64,000 nucleotides of DNA from Caulobacter segnis ATCC 21756 (GCF_000092285.1 NC_014100.1:1178001-1242000); one strand, 5' to 3'. Shown: positions 38,634 to 48,084, counted from the stretch's first letter. Notes: generated by a model not told the origin, from the letters alone. Numbers and translations are program-made.

Positions 38634-39745
38634 TGTTGTACTTCCTGTATGAATGGCTGGCGCGCTCGCAAGAGCACGTACCCATGCTTAACCTGTTGAA
38701 GTACCTGACCTTCCGGTCCGGCATGGCCATGCTGACGGCTTATATCGTCGCGGTGGCGATGGGCTCGCGCTTCATCCGCTGGATGAAGACCAAGCAGGGC
38801 AAGGGCCAGCCGATCCGCACCGACGGCATCGCCCGCCATGTCACCGAAAAGGCCGGCACGCCCACCATGGGCGGCTTCATGATCCTGGCCGGCCTGTTCG
38901 TCGGCGCCCTGCTGTGGGCCGACCTGCGCAACGTCCACGTCTGGGTCGTGCTGCTGGTCACCGGCAGCTACGGCGTGCTGGGCTTCATGGACGACTACGC
39001 CAAGGTCACCAAGCAGACCACGGCCGGCCTCTCCAGCGTCCAGAAGCTGATCGCCCAGTTCATCGTCGCCATCGCGGCCACCGTCATTCTGATCCTGTTC
39101 GCGCCGAAGTCGCCGATGACGCCGGGCATGGAGACCAGCGTGGTCTTCCCGATCTTCAAGGCGCTGGTGATCAATCTGGGCTGGTTCTACGTGGCCTTCG
39201 CCGCGATCACGATCGCCGGCTTTTCCAATGCGGTAAACCTGACGGATGGGCTCGATGGCCTGGCCATCGTGCCGGTGATGTTCGCCGCCTCGACCTTCGG
39301 CCTGATCGCCTACCTGGTCGGCAACTACAAGTTCGCCGACTATCTGAACCTCCACTTCGCGCCGGGCGTCGGCGAGCTGGCGGTGCTGTGCGGCGCGATC
39401 ATCGGCGGGGGCATGGGCTTCCTCTGGTACAACGCGCCCCCCGCCAAGATCTTCATGGGCGACACCGGCTCGCTGGCCCTGGGCGGAGCGCTGGGCGCGA
39501 TCGCCGTCTGCGCCAAGCACGAGCTGGTCCTGGGCATCGTCGGCGGCCTGTTCGTGGCGGAGGCGCTGAGCGTCATGATCCAGGTCGCCTACTTCAAGAA
39601 GACCGGCAAGCGGGTCTTCCTGATGGCGCCGATCCATCACCACTTCGAGAAGCTGGGCTGGGCCGAGTCCACCGTCGTGATCCGTTTCTGGATCGTGTCG
39701 ATGATCCTGGCCTTCGTCGGCCTCGCCACCCTGAAGCTACGGTAA
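38633..39745 (+). CDS. mraY: Phospho-N-acetylmuramoyl-pentapeptide-transferase MraY
   Basis: 370 residues with about ten membrane helices. Transfers phospho-MurNAc-pentapeptide to undecaprenyl phosphate, giving lipid I at the inner membrane. Catalytic signatures: [26 protein letters not shown] (the DD motif), [13 protein letters not shown], and the [13 protein letters not shown] loop with the histidine cluster. Length and topology are standard. Confidence 0.97.
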   Translation: MLYFLYEWLARSQEHVPMLNLLKYLTFRSGMAMLTAYIVAVAMGSRFIRWMKTKQGKGQPIRTDGIARHVTEKAGTPTMGGFMILAGLFVGALLWADLRNVHVWVVLLVTGSYGVLGFMDDYAKVTKQTTAGLSSVQKLIAQFIVAIAATVILILFAPKSPMTPGMETSVVFPIFKALVINLGWFYVAFAAITIAGFSNAVNLTDGLDGLAIVPVMFAASTFGLIAYLVGNYKFADYLNLHFAPGVGELAVLCGAIIGGGMGFLWYNAPPAKIFMGDTGSLALGGALGAIAVCAKHELVLGIVGGLFVAEALSVMIQVAYFKKTGKRVFLMAPIHHHFEKLGWAESTVVIRFWIVSMILAFVGLATLKLR

Positions 39746-39758
39746 GGGAGGCGCGTCG

Positions 39759-41171
39759 ATGATCCCGGTCCGTGGTTTCGAAGGCAAGACCGTCGCGGTG
39801 TTCGGCCTGGGCCGCACCGGGCTCACGGCGGCGCGCGCCTTGATCGCGGGCGGGGCCAAGGTCGCCCTATGGGACGAGAAGGTCGCCAGCCGCGAGGCCG
39901 CCGCCGCCGAGGGCTTCCCGGTCGTCGACCTCGAGACCGCCGACTGGCGCCAGTTCGCCGCCCTGATGCTGTCGCCGGGCGTGCCGCTGACTCATCCCAA
40001 GCCCCACTGGACCGTCCAGAAGGCCAAGGCCGCCGGCGTCGAGATCCTGGGCGACATCGAGCTCTTCGCCCGCACGGTCGCCGCCGCCCCGGTCCACAAG
40101 CGCCCGAAGATCATCGCCATCACCGGCACCAACGGCAAGTCGACGACCACCGCCCTGATCGGCCACCTGTGCGCCTCGGCCGGCCGCGACACGCGGATCG
40201 GCGGCAATATCGGCCAGGGGGTGCTGGGCCTGGAGGACATGCACGGCGGCGCGGTCTACGTGCTGGAGCTGTCGTCCTACCAGCTGGACCTGACCTCCAG
40301 CCTGCACCCGGACGCCGTGGTGCTGCTGAACATCTCGCCCGATCACCTGGACCGCCACGGCGGCATGGACGGCTACATCGCCGCCAAGCGCCGGATCTTC
40401 CTGAACCAGGGCAAGGGCGACACCGCGATCATCGGCGTCGACGATCCCTGGTGCCAGCAGATCTGCACCGAGATCACCGCCGCCAACCGCCGCACCATCT
40501 GGCCGATCAGCGCCGGCAAGGCGATGGGCCGGGGGGTCTACGCCCTGCAGGGCGTGCTCTATGACGCCACCGGCGAACGCGTAGTCGAGGTCGCCGATCT
40601 CCTGCGCGCCCGCAGCCTGCCAGGCCGCCACAACTGGCAGAACGCCGCCGCCGCCTACGCCGCCGCCCGCGCCATCGGCATTCCGATGCAGGACGCCGTC
40701 GACGGCCTGATGACCTTCCCGGGCCTCGCGCACCGGATGGAGACGGTCGGCAAGATCGGCAAGGTCCGCTTCGTCAACGACAGCAAGGCCACCAACGCCG
40801 ACGCGGCGCGGCAGGCCATGTCCAGCTATCCGAAGTTCTACTGGATCGCCGGCGGCGTCGCCAAGGCCGGCGGCATCGACGACCTGAAGGACCTGTTTCC
40901 GCGCGTCGCCAAGGCCTATCTGATCGGCGAGGCGGCCGAGCCGTTCTCCTGGACCCTGGCCGGCAAGGCCGAAGTCGCCATGAGCGGCACGCTGGAGCGG
41001 GCCGTCAGCCAAGCCTATGCCGACGCCGCCGCCAGCGACGAGGAGGCTATCGTCCTGCTGTCGCCCGCCTGCGCCTCCTTCGACCAGTTCAGCGACTTCG
41101 AGGCGCGGGGCGAGGCGTTCCGCGCCGCGGTCAACGGCCTGGTCGGCGGCGGCAAGGCCGCTGTGGCCTAG
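39759..41171 (+). CDS. murD: UDP-N-acetylmuramoylalanine--D-glutamate ligase MurD
   Basis: 470 residues. Adds D-glutamate to UDP-MurNAc-L-Ala. N-terminal Rossmann-like FGLGRTGLTAARAL, ATP site AITGTNGKSTTTALIG, YVLELSSYQLDLTSSL and NISPDHLDRHGGM, and the C-terminal FVNDSKATNADAARQA and LSPACASFDQFSDFEARG motifs all match MurD. It follows mraY by 13 bases. After it the usual dcw order is interrupted by an accessory block before ftsW. Confidence 0.97.
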   Translation: MIPVRGFEGKTVAVFGLGRTGLTAARALIAGGAKVALWDEKVASREAAAAEGFPVVDLETADWRQFAALMLSPGVPLTHPKPHWTVQKAKAAGVEILGDIELFARTVAAAPVHKRPKIIAITGTNGKSTTTALIGHLCASAGRDTRIGGNIGQGVLGLEDMHGGAVYVLELSSYQLDLTSSLHPDAVVLLNISPDHLDRHGGMDGYIAAKRRIFLNQGKGDTAIIGVDDPWCQQICTEITAANRRTIWPISAGKAMGRGVYALQGVLYDATGERVVEVADLLRARSLPGRHNWQNAAAAYAAARAIGIPMQDAVDGLMTFPGLAHRMETVGKIGKVRFVNDSKATNADAARQAMSSYPKFYWIAGGVAKAGGIDDLKDLFPRVAKAYLIGEAAEPFSWTLAGKAEVAMSGTLERAVSQAYADAAASDEEAIVLLSPACASFDQFSDFEARGEAFRAAVNGLVGGGKAAVA

Positions 41172-41177
41172 ACGATC

Positions 41178-43031
41178 ATGAGCGAGCCGGCGGAGACGAC
41201 CAAGCCCGATCCCGCCGCCGCCTCCCGTCCCTGGCGTCGGGTGCTGCGCACCGCGCTGACCGAGCGCGCCGCCTTTCGCGACGCCCGCCGTCAGGCCTTG
41301 CCGTGGCTCGCCTGGCTGCGTCGCCGCACCCGTTCGTCGGAGCTGTGGCTGATCGCGGTGGCCACGGTCGTGGGGTCGACCGCCGGCGCTCTGGCGGTGC
41401 TGCTGGAAAAGCTCGCGCATTCCACGCAGGTCTGGCTGTTCGCCTTCGATCCGAATGAGCGCCTGTCGGCCCAGGCCATGGTCGAGCCCTGGCGCCTGCT
41501 GGCCATTCCCCTGGGCGGCCTGCTGTTGGGCCTGTTCACCGCCCTGGTGCTGCGCTTTCGTCCCAGTCCCGCCGTCGACCCGGTGGAAGCCAACGCCCTG
41601 CACGGCGGGCGGCTGTCGATCCGCGACAGCGCCTTCATCTGTGGCCAGACCCTGATCTCCAACGGCTGCGGCGCCTCGGTGGGCCTGGAAGCCGCCTACG
41701 CCCAGGCCGGCGGCGCGGCGGCCTCGTGGGTGGGGCAGAAGCTGAGCCTGCGGCGCGGCGACCTGCGGATCCTGGTCGGCGCCGGCGCGGGCGCGGCCAT
41801 CGCCGCGGCGTTCGGCGCGCCGCTGACCGGCGCCTTCTACGCGTTCGAGATCGTCATCGGCGCCTATACCGTCGCCAACATCGCGCCCGTCGCGGCGGCC
41901 GCCCTGGCCGGCGTGCTGGTCGCCAAGGCGCTAGGCTCCACGCCCTATCTGATCAAGACCTCGGTCGTCGCGATCAGTTCGTGGACCGACTACCTGATCT
42001 ACGGCCTGCTGGGCCTGGTCGCGGCGCTGTTCGGCGTGGCCTTGATGCGCGCCGTGGCGGTCGCCGACCGCTGGGTCGCCAAGGCCGCGCCACCCCGCTG
42101 GGCGCGACCGGCGATCGGCGGTCTCGCATTGGCCGCCATGGCGATGGTCACGCCCCAGACCCTGTCGGGCGGCCACGGGGCGCTGCACCTGGATCTCAAC
42201 GGCGACCTGCCGCTGAAGCTTCTCCTGATGCTGATCCTGATGAAGTCCGTGGCCTCGATCATCTCGCTCAGCTTCGGCTTCCGGGGCGGTCTCTTCTTCG
42301 CGGCCCTGTTCCTGGGCGCGCTGATGGGGCAGTCCTTCTCGGACCTCGTGAACCTGGTGGCCGGGGAGGGGCGGCTGGATCCTATCGCCGCCTCGCTGGT
42401 CGGCATGGGCGCGCTGGGCGTGGCCATCGTCGGCGGCCCCTTCACCATGTCGTTCCTGGTGCTGGAGGCTACGGGCGACTTCACGATCACCGCCGCCACC
42501 CTGGCCGCGTCGCTGATCGCCAGCGCCGTGGTGCGCGAGACCTTCGGCTATTCGTTCTCGACCTGGCGGCTGCACCTGCGCGGCGAGACCATCCGCAGCG
42601 CCCACGACGTCAGCTGGATGCGCAACCTGACGGCCGGCAAGATGATGCGTCGCGACGTCAAGACCGTCCCCGCCGCCACCAGCCTGGCCGAGTTCCGCCG
42701 CCGCTTCCCGCTAGGCTCGACCAAACGCGCCGTCCTGACCGGCGAGACGGGGCGCTACGCCGGGATCGTCGCCACGGCGGCGGTCTACGCCCAGCCGCCG
42801 GAAAGCGAGGCGCCGCTCGCCTCCCTGGCCGCCAACGCCGACATCGCCCTGGCGCCCGAACTGTCGATCAAGGCGATCATGACCGCCTTCGACGAAACCG
42901 GCGCGGACGAGCTGGCCGTCGTCGACGAGGCCGGCGAGGTCATCGGCCTGATCACCGAAGCCCATGTCACGCGGCGCTACGCCGAAGAGCTGGAGAAGGC
43001 GCGGCGGGAGCTGACGGGCGATACGGGGTAG
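41178..43031 (+). CDS. ClC-family chloride channel/antiporter with CBS domains
   Basis: 617 residues. A soluble N-terminus of about 55 residues precedes about ten membrane helices. Selectivity-filter regions read ISNGCGASVGLEAAYAQAGG (in place of the GREGP motif) and SFGFRGGLFFAALFLGALMG (the GxFxP region). The C-terminal part (about 475-610) holds two CBS-like modules (AGKMMRRDVKTVPAATSLAEF and ELAVVDEAGEVIGLITEAHV). It should move chloride across the inner membrane. It starts seven bases after the murD stop, so it is transcribed with the dcw genes. Confidence 0.9.
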   Translation: MSEPAETTKPDPAAASRPWRRVLRTALTERAAFRDARRQALPWLAWLRRRTRSSELWLIAVATVVGSTAGALAVLLEKLAHSTQVWLFAFDPNERLSAQAMVEPWRLLAIPLGGLLLGLFTALVLRFRPSPAVDPVEANALHGGRLSIRDSAFICGQTLISNGCGASVGLEAAYAQAGGAAASWVGQKLSLRRGDLRILVGAGAGAAIAAAFGAPLTGAFYAFEIVIGAYTVANIAPVAAAALAGVLVAKALGSTPYLIKTSVVAISSWTDYLIYGLLGLVAALFGVALMRAVAVADRWVAKAAPPRWARPAIGGLALAAMAMVTPQTLSGGHGALHLDLNGDLPLKLLLMLILMKSVASIISLSFGFRGGLFFAALFLGALMGQSFSDLVNLVAGEGRLDPIAASLVGMGALGVAIVGGPFTMSFLVLEATGDFTITAATLAASLIASAVVRETFGYSFSTWRLHLRGETIRSAHDVSWMRNLTAGKMMRRDVKTVPAATSLAEFRRRFPLGSTKRAVLTGETGRYAGIVATAAVYAQPPESEAPLASLAANADIALAPELSIKAIMTAFDETGADELAVVDEAGEVIGLITEAHVTRRYAEELEKARRELTGDTG

Positions 43032-43169
43032 GGGCGGGCGCGCGACGCCTGTTCTCCGCACACTCGTGCAAGCGCAGAGTTAGACCCGTGGCGGCGCGGC
43101 GCCTTGCGATGCTAAAGGCGAACGTTATCCTTGCTCCACGCTCTAACCAAAGAGGGAACTGGCGACGCC

Positions 43170-43586
43170 ATGAGCGAGGAGCTCCCCACCTTGAAGAGCG
43201 CAGACATTCCCGCTGGGAAGAACGAGGCGGCGTCCCGCGCGGAACTGGCGGAACCCGCGCTCGCCTATGATTACTTCAAGAGCATGGCCTCGATTAGCGT
43301 GGCGACGCTGGGCGGCATTCTGACCCTTGGAGGAACGGTCTTTGGCGCGCGGATCGCTCCCTGGCAGATGGGGATATCGGCGCTGGCCGTGGCGCTCTCC
43401 GGCTTGCTCGCCCTGCAGGCCCAGACGGACATTATGCAGCTCCGCCAGGGCGTGAAGCCGCCACTCAACAGTTCGCGCGCGGCGCTTCGGCTGGTTCCGG
43501 CGTTGTTCGGCTTGGGTCTCGGAATCTTCCTGGCGTTCTTGCTGCTGTCCTACTTCGCGCCTGGCGTCGCCGCTCGGCTACGATGA
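43170..43586 (+). CDS. Small membrane protein, unknown function
   Basis: 138 residues from an ATG with an AGAGGG ribosome site. A polar N-terminus of about 38 residues (SEELPTLKSADIPAGKNEAA) is followed by ISVATLGGILTLGGTVFGA, GISALAVALSGLLALQA and a third hydrophobic helix LVPALFGLGLGIFLAFLLLS near the C-terminus. No family recognised. It lies between the ClC gene and the convergent HWE kinase. Confidence 0.7.
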   Translation: MSEELPTLKSADIPAGKNEAASRAELAEPALAYDYFKSMASISVATLGGILTLGGTVFGARIAPWQMGISALAVALSGLLALQAQTDIMQLRQGVKPPLNSSRAALRLVPALFGLGLGIFLAFLLLSYFAPGVAARLR

Positions 43587-43620
43587 GAGGCTCCTTATCC
43601 ATGACTAAAGAGAGAGTGAA

Positions 43621-44637
43621 CTAGCCCAGCGGCATGAACGCGTCCGCCTTGTCGAGGGACGACAAGGGCGCGTCGATCGCGCAGCGCAAGCCTTCGGCCC
43701 GATAGTCGAGCGAGACGGTTCCGGCCAATTCGCCGGGCAGGGCGGTTTGGACGATGCGCGAGCCAAAGCCGCGGCGTTCAGGCGGTTGCACGGGCGGACC
43801 ACCGCTCTCACGCCATTCGATATGCAGATGATCCTCGGGCTCGATCGTCCAGGTAACGTCCACATGGCCTGCGGCCGCCGACAGGGCGCCGTACTTCAGC
43901 GCGTTGATCGCCAGTTCGTGGAAGGCCAGGGCCATGATCACGGCCGTCTTGGGCGAGACCTTCAGGTCGGGACCCGTCACGGTCAGCTGGGCCGGGTTCG
44001 AGCGGTAGGGGGTCACCGAGCCGTCGACGATCTGGCGCAGGCTGGCGGCCGACCAGTTCTGGTCGGTGAGCACGTTGTGGGTCGCGGCGATCGCCATCAG
44101 CCGGCCCTCCAGCGCGTCGCGCACGGCGCCGTCGACCCCGGCGTTGCGCAGGGACTGCTTGGTGATCGACTGGATGGTGGCCAGGGTGTTCTTGACCCGA
44201 TGGTTCAGCTCGTTGACCAGCAGCTGGCGATGGCGTTCGGCCAGGCGCGCGCTGGTCACGTCGCGCGAGGTCGCCAGGACGCGCACGACCCTGCCGTCCA
44301 CCAGAATGGGCGAGACCATGGTCTCCCACCATCGCGGCGCGCCTTTGGCGGTCGGGTTGTAGGCGCGGAAGGCCACCGCGCGGCCCTCTAGCGCGGCCTG
44401 GAGCGCCGTCTCGACCGCGGCGCGACTTTCCGCGTGCCACATGTCCGGCCAGTAGCGATCACGGTTGTGGGCCTCGAAGTCATCGATTTCCAGCAGCTGC
44501 TTGCCGCGGGTGTTCATGTATTCGATGCGACCGGCGGGGCTAATGACGCGAATGCAATCCTGGCTGGCCTCGACGACGCTCAGGAAATACGCGCCGACGC
44601 CTTCGAGAACCGTTTCGTCAGAGTCGCCGTCCGCCAC
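43621..44637 (-). CDS. HWE-family sensor histidine kinase with PAS domain
   Basis: 338 residues, cytosolic with no membrane helix. The N-terminal PAS domain (VEASQDCIRVISPAGRIEYM to SRDVTSARLAERHRQ) probably senses a small ligand, light or redox state. The phosphoacceptor block is LLVNELNHRVKNTLATIQSI, and the ATP-binding domain has the family-defining W-x-E in HIEWRESGGPPVQPPERRGFG with a GSRIVQTAL G-box. Its strand is opposite to the dcw genes. A partner regulator is not adjacent; the stand-alone receiver at 23490 is one possible candidate type. Confidence 0.9.
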   Translation of the reverse strand: MADGDSDETVLEGVGAYFLSVVEASQDCIRVISPAGRIEYMNTRGKQLLEIDDFEAHNRDRYWPDMWHAESRAAVETALQAALEGRAVAFRAYNPTAKGAPRWWETMVSPILVDGRVVRVLATSRDVTSARLAERHRQLLVNELNHRVKNTLATIQSITKQSLRNAGVDGAVRDALEGRLMAIAATHNVLTDQNWSAASLRQIVDGSVTPYRSNPAQLTVTGPDLKVSPKTAVIMALAFHELAINALKYGALSAAAGHVDVTWTIEPEDHLHIEWRESGGPPVQPPERRGFGSRIVQTALPGELAGTVSLDYRAEGLRCAIDAPLSSLDKADAFMPLG

Positions 44638-44731
44638 AGATCGCTCCCCCTATGGGGGGCATGATTACCTTCCCGTGTGGGAATTCAAGCGAAGCCTTGT
44701 CCGGATGTTCGCCGGAGCAAGGCCCCACCCT

Positions 44732-44863
44732 CTAGGCGTCGCTGCTCGACGCGTCCTCGTCAGAGGCGGGCGGTCGCTTGGCGGCCGCCTTCTCCGCGGC
44801 CTTGGCGGCCTTCTGGCGCTCGCGCTCCTTGCGCTCGAAATCGTAGTTCGGCTTGCGCGCCAT
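44732..44863 (-). CDS. Small highly charged protein, unknown function
   Basis: 43 residues, MARKPNYDFERKERERQ followed by an Ala/Lys-rich helix and an acidic tail (SDEDASSSDA). The ATG is three bases after the stop of the DUF6481 gene, so it is the second gene of a two-gene operon. The basic, alanine-rich helix resembles that of its upstream neighbour and of nucleic-acid-binding peptides. Small size, but the opening MARKPNYDFER is a recurring start in Caulobacterales small proteins. Confidence 0.65.
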   Translation of the reverse strand: MARKPNYDFERKERERQKAAKAAEKAAAKRPPASDEDASSSDA

Positions 44864-44866
44864 GGA

Positions 44867-45223
44867 TCACCTCGCCTTGCGGGCGGCGTAGCGCGCGTCG
44901 CGCTTGGCCTTGGCTTCGGCGGCCGAGAGAGCCTTGCGTTCCTTGCGCTCGCCACGCTTGGCCGCGAGGCTGTCCGCCGCGAGGGCGACTTCGGCGTCGA
45001 TCACGGCCTGGGCCGCGTCGGCGACCGACTGACGGCGGGCGGTGCGGGCTTCGTTCCGCTCCTGCCGAACGCGGGTCAGTTCGGCCGCGCGCAGGGTGTC
45101 GCGCTCATCGAAGCGCGGGTCGGTGTTGGTTGGGCGCGGCTTGAACTTGGCCAGCAGCGCGGCCTTGGCGGCGGCGGCAGTCTTCTGCCGTTGCGAATGG
45201 TCGATGTCTTGCGATGAAAGCAT
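44867..45223 (-). CDS. DUF6481-family protein, basic coiled coil
   Basis: 118 residues, mostly Ala/Arg/Lys/Glu-rich helix (KTAAAAKAALLAKFKPRP, then RQERNEARTARRQSVADAAQ and KRGERKERKALSAAEAKAKR). This matches DUF6481 proteins, of unknown function, found in Caulobacter and Rhizobia. A role in RNA or nucleoid binding is suggested by charge only. It diverges from the 91-residue gene at 45451 across an unusually A/T-rich intergenic region. Confidence 0.75.
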   Translation of the reverse strand: MLSSQDIDHSQRQKTAAAAKAALLAKFKPRPTNTDPRFDERDTLRAAELTRVRQERNEARTARRQSVADAAQAVIDAEVALAADSLAAKRGERKERKALSAAEAKAKRDARYAARKAR

Positions 45224-45421
45224 GAGCTCTTTCTTGGGAGCGAACGGAATTCGTTCGTCATTTCGGGGCGGGCCTGAAAAAAGCGCGCCACACGTTTTAG
45301 AAAAATAACATACAATCGCGTCGTGATCTAATTGTTTGGTCTGTCGCGACCAATATACCGCTCCCTTGAGGCGGTGATTTCTGATTTATATTTTATGAAA
45401 TTTCGTCCGAACGGTGTAGAA

Positions 45422-45446
45422 AAAGACCTCCAATTGTGAGGTTTTT
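45422..45446 (+). promoter_or_regulatory. Leader hairpin that sequesters the ribosome site of the next gene
   Basis: AAAGACCTC (45422-45430) pairs with GAGGTTTTT (45438-45446) around a seven-base loop. The GAGG at 45438-45441 is the only good Shine-Dalgarno for the ATG at 45451 and is fully paired. Only three G-C pairs hold it, so it could open with heat (RNA thermometer) or on ligand/ribosome arrival. A terminator-attenuator is an alternative because T runs follow. Confidence 0.5.
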
Positions 45447-45450
45447 ATTT

Positions 45451-45726
45451 ATGGCGCTGACCAAGACACCCAAGCTGCCGCGTACGGGGCAGGGCGCGTT
45501 GGGGCTGGCGGGCGAAGAGCAGGCGGTGGCTTTCTCGGTTCTGTTCGCCGACGGCCAAACCGCCAAAAAGGGCGGCAAGGGCAGCGTGATGGCGGAGCCC
45601 GATCTGTTGCGGCGGGCCTTCCGGGCCGGCGAATGCCGGCTGACCCTCGACGACGGCGTCGTCCTTCGGGTCGCGGTGATCGCCCACACCGAAGGCGGCG
45701 ACACCGCCTATTTCGAGTTGCGGTAG
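45451..45726 (+). CDS. Hypothetical 91-residue protein
   Basis: Begins MALTKTPKLPRTGQGALG and contains AVAFSVLFADGQTAKKGGKG, then LLRRAFRAGECRLTLDDGVVLRVAVI and a C-terminal beta strand. The pattern suggests a small beta-rich fold of unknown function. The ATG is spaced nine bases from a GAGG that is buried in a leader hairpin, so expression may depend on conditions. It precedes ftsW by 98 bases. Confidence 0.6.
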   Translation: MALTKTPKLPRTGQGALGLAGEEQAVAFSVLFADGQTAKKGGKGSVMAEPDLLRRAFRAGECRLTLDDGVVLRVAVIAHTEGGDTAYFELR

Positions 45727-45824
45727 GGCGGGGAGCGCGCGAGCCTCCCATCTATCCGCGCTTTTCCACCGCATGGCCGTGGTCAAGCAAGGTTTGATTA
45801 ACCCTGCGGTCCGAGTCTCCGCGC

Positions 45825-46997
45825 ATGGCCTCCAACGCGACACACGCCTTCGCCCGCACCGACCGCACCGCGCTCGGCCTGTGGTGGTGGACGACGGACC
45901 GCTGGCTGCTGGGCGCGACCGCCATCCTGGCGACGTTGGGCATGCTGCTGTCGTTCGCCTCGAGCCCGGCGGCCGCCCAGCGCATCGGCATCGACGACCA
46001 GTTCCACTTCGCGATCCGGATGTGCTTCTTCGCCAGCGCCTCGTCGGTGCTGATGCTGGTCGTGTCGATGCTGTCGCCCAAGGGCATCCGCCGCGCGGCG
46101 TTCTTCATCTATATCGGCGCGATCGCGATCATGATCGCCCTGCCGTTCGTCGGGCACAACGCCAAGGGCGCGACCCGCTGGCTGCAGTTCGGCGGCTTCA
46201 CCCTGCAGCCTTCCGAGTTCATGAAGCCGGCGCTGATCGTGCTGGTCTCGTGGATGTTCGCCGAAGGCCAGAAGGGCGAGGGGGTGCCGGGCGTCTCGAT
46301 CGCCTTCCTGCTCTATTTCATCGCCGTGGCCCTGCTCTTGGTGCAGCCCGACGTCGGCCAGACGGTGCTGATCACGATTGCGTTCGGCGCGGCCTTCTGG
46401 ATGGCCGGCGTGCCGATCTCGTGGATCATGGGACTGGGCGGCGTCGCGATCGCGGGGCTTTGCTCGACCTATTTCCTGTTCGACCACGTCCATGCGCGGG
46501 TGCAGAAGTTCCTCAGCCCCGACCAGGCCGACACCCATCAGATCACCCGCGCCGCCGAGGCCATCCGGGCCGGCGGCCTGTTCGGCCGGGGGCCGGGCGA
46601 GGGGGTGATGAAGCGCCACGTGCCCGACCTGCACACCGACTTCATCTATTCGGTCGCCGCCGAGGAATATGGGCTGGTGTTTTCCTGGGCCCTGATCGCG
46701 CTGTTCGCCTTTGTCGTGGTGCGCGGCCTTTACAAGGCCATGAAGCTGAACGACCCGTTCGAACAGGTCGCGGCCGCCGGTCTTTTCGTTCTTTTGGGGC
46801 AGCAGGCCATCATCAATATCGCGGTGAACTTGAACATGATCCCGACCAAGGGCATGACGCTGCCGTTCATCAGTTACGGGGGCTCTTCGATGCTCGCGAT
46901 GGGTTTGACGCTGGGCATGGCCCTGGCCTTGGTGCGCAAGCGTCCCGGCGCTTACGGCGTGACGGGCGAACTCGCCCCTCAGGGCGCCTACGCCTGA
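45825..46997 (+). CDS. ftsW: Peptidoglycan glycosyltransferase FtsW
   Basis: 390 residues with ten predicted membrane helices, SEDS family. FtsW polymerises lipid II at the septum as partner of FtsI. Conserved pieces: GHNAKGATRWLQFGGFTLQPSEFMKP (the SEDS signature with the catalytic-site lead-in), LLLVQPDVGQTVLI containing the catalytic Asp, GRGPGEGVMKRHVPDLHTDFI and the final NMIPTKGMTLPFISYGGSSM. Followed one base later by murG. Confidence 0.96.
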   Translation: MASNATHAFARTDRTALGLWWWTTDRWLLGATAILATLGMLLSFASSPAAAQRIGIDDQFHFAIRMCFFASASSVLMLVVSMLSPKGIRRAAFFIYIGAIAIMIALPFVGHNAKGATRWLQFGGFTLQPSEFMKPALIVLVSWMFAEGQKGEGVPGVSIAFLLYFIAVALLLVQPDVGQTVLITIAFGAAFWMAGVPISWIMGLGGVAIAGLCSTYFLFDHVHARVQKFLSPDQADTHQITRAAEAIRAGGLFGRGPGEGVMKRHVPDLHTDFIYSVAAEEYGLVFSWALIALFAFVVVRGLYKAMKLNDPFEQVAAAGLFVLLGQQAIINIAVNLNMIPTKGMTLPFISYGGSSMLAMGLTLGMALALVRKRPGAYGVTGELAPQGAYA

Positions 46998-46998
46998 C

Positions 46999-48084
46999 AT
47001 GAGCAAGCTGGCTGTCGTCGCCGCCGGGGGAACCGGCGGACACCTGTTTCCCGCCCAGGCCCTGGCCGAGGCGCTCGCCGCGCGCGGCTGGCGGATCGTC
47101 CTGGCCACCGACGAGCGCGGCGCGCTCTACGCCGACAAGTTCCCGGCCCAGGAGCGCCTGGCCCTGTCGGCCGCCACCGCCAAGGCCAATGACCCGCTGG
47201 GCATGGTCAAGGCCGGCTTCGTGGTGCTTCAAGGCGTGATGGAGGCCCGGGCGGCGTTCAAGCGCCTGGACCCGGCCGTCGTCGTCGGCTTCGGCGGCTA
47301 TCCTGCTCTGCCGGCCCTTCTGGGCGCGCTCAGCCAGGGGCGGCGCACCGTTATTCATGAACAGAACGCGGTGCTGGGCCGCGTCAACCGCTTCCTGGCG
47401 CCGCGCGTCGACGAAGTGGCGTGCGCCTTCCCGATCCTGGAGATGGCCAAGCCGGGCGTGAAGGCCCGCGCGCACGTGGTCGGCAACCCGGTTCGTCCGC
47501 CCGTGCGCGAGCTCTACGACACGCCGTATCTGCCGCCGGAAGTGCAGCTGCGCGTTCTGGTCACTGGCGGCAGCCAGGGCGCGCGCCTGCTCTCCGAGCT
47601 GATCCCCGAGGCGGTGGCCAAGCTGCCCGAGGACCTGCGCTCGCGGCTGAAGGTCTTCCAGCAGGCGCGGCCCGAGAGCATGGAGCAGGCCCGCAAGACC
47701 TATCGCAACGCCATGGTCGATTGCGAGGTCGCGCCGTTCTTCCGCGACATGGCCGGCTATCTGCGCCAGTCGCACCTGGTGATCGGCCGTTCGGGCGCCT
47801 CGACCTGCACCGAGCTGGCGGTCGCGGGGCGCCCGTCGATCCTGGTGCCGCTGAAGATCGCCGCCGACGACCACCAGCGCTTCAACGCCAAGCTCCTGGA
47901 GGAGGCGGGCGGCGCGGCCGTGTGTCTCGAAGACGAGCTGACCGTCGACGCCATGGCCGGCGCCCTGAACGCCCTGCTCAAGGATCCGGAGCGTCTGGGG
48001 CGGATGGCGGCCGGGGCGCGGTCGGTGGCCAAGCCCGACGCGGCCGAGGCGTTGGCGGACCTGGTGGAGCGCACGGCGCGCTAG
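46999..48084 (+). CDS. murG: UDP-N-acetylglucosamine--N-acetylmuramyl-(pentapeptide) pyrophosphoryl-undecaprenol transferase MurG
   Basis: 361 residues, GT-B fold, peripheral on the inner face of the membrane. Converts lipid I to lipid II. N-domain loop AAGGTGGHLFPAQALAEAL, VVGFGGYPALPALLGAL and VIHEQNAVLGRVNRFLAP; C-domain LVTGGSQGARLLSELIPE and the UDP-GlcNAc pocket VIGRSGASTCTELAVAGRPSILVPL. Length normal. A GC-rich hairpin without T tract (48094-48127) lies just after the stop. Confidence 0.97.
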   Translation: MSKLAVVAAGGTGGHLFPAQALAEALAARGWRIVLATDERGALYADKFPAQERLALSAATAKANDPLGMVKAGFVVLQGVMEARAAFKRLDPAVVVGFGGYPALPALLGALSQGRRTVIHEQNAVLGRVNRFLAPRVDEVACAFPILEMAKPGVKARAHVVGNPVRPPVRELYDTPYLPPEVQLRVLVTGGSQGARLLSELIPEAVAKLPEDLRSRLKVFQQARPESMEQARKTYRNAMVDCEVAPFFRDMAGYLRQSHLVIGRSGASTCTELAVAGRPSILVPLKIAADDHQRFNAKLLEEAGGAAVCLEDELTVDAMAGALNALLKDPERLGRMAAGARSVAKPDAAEALADLVERTAR

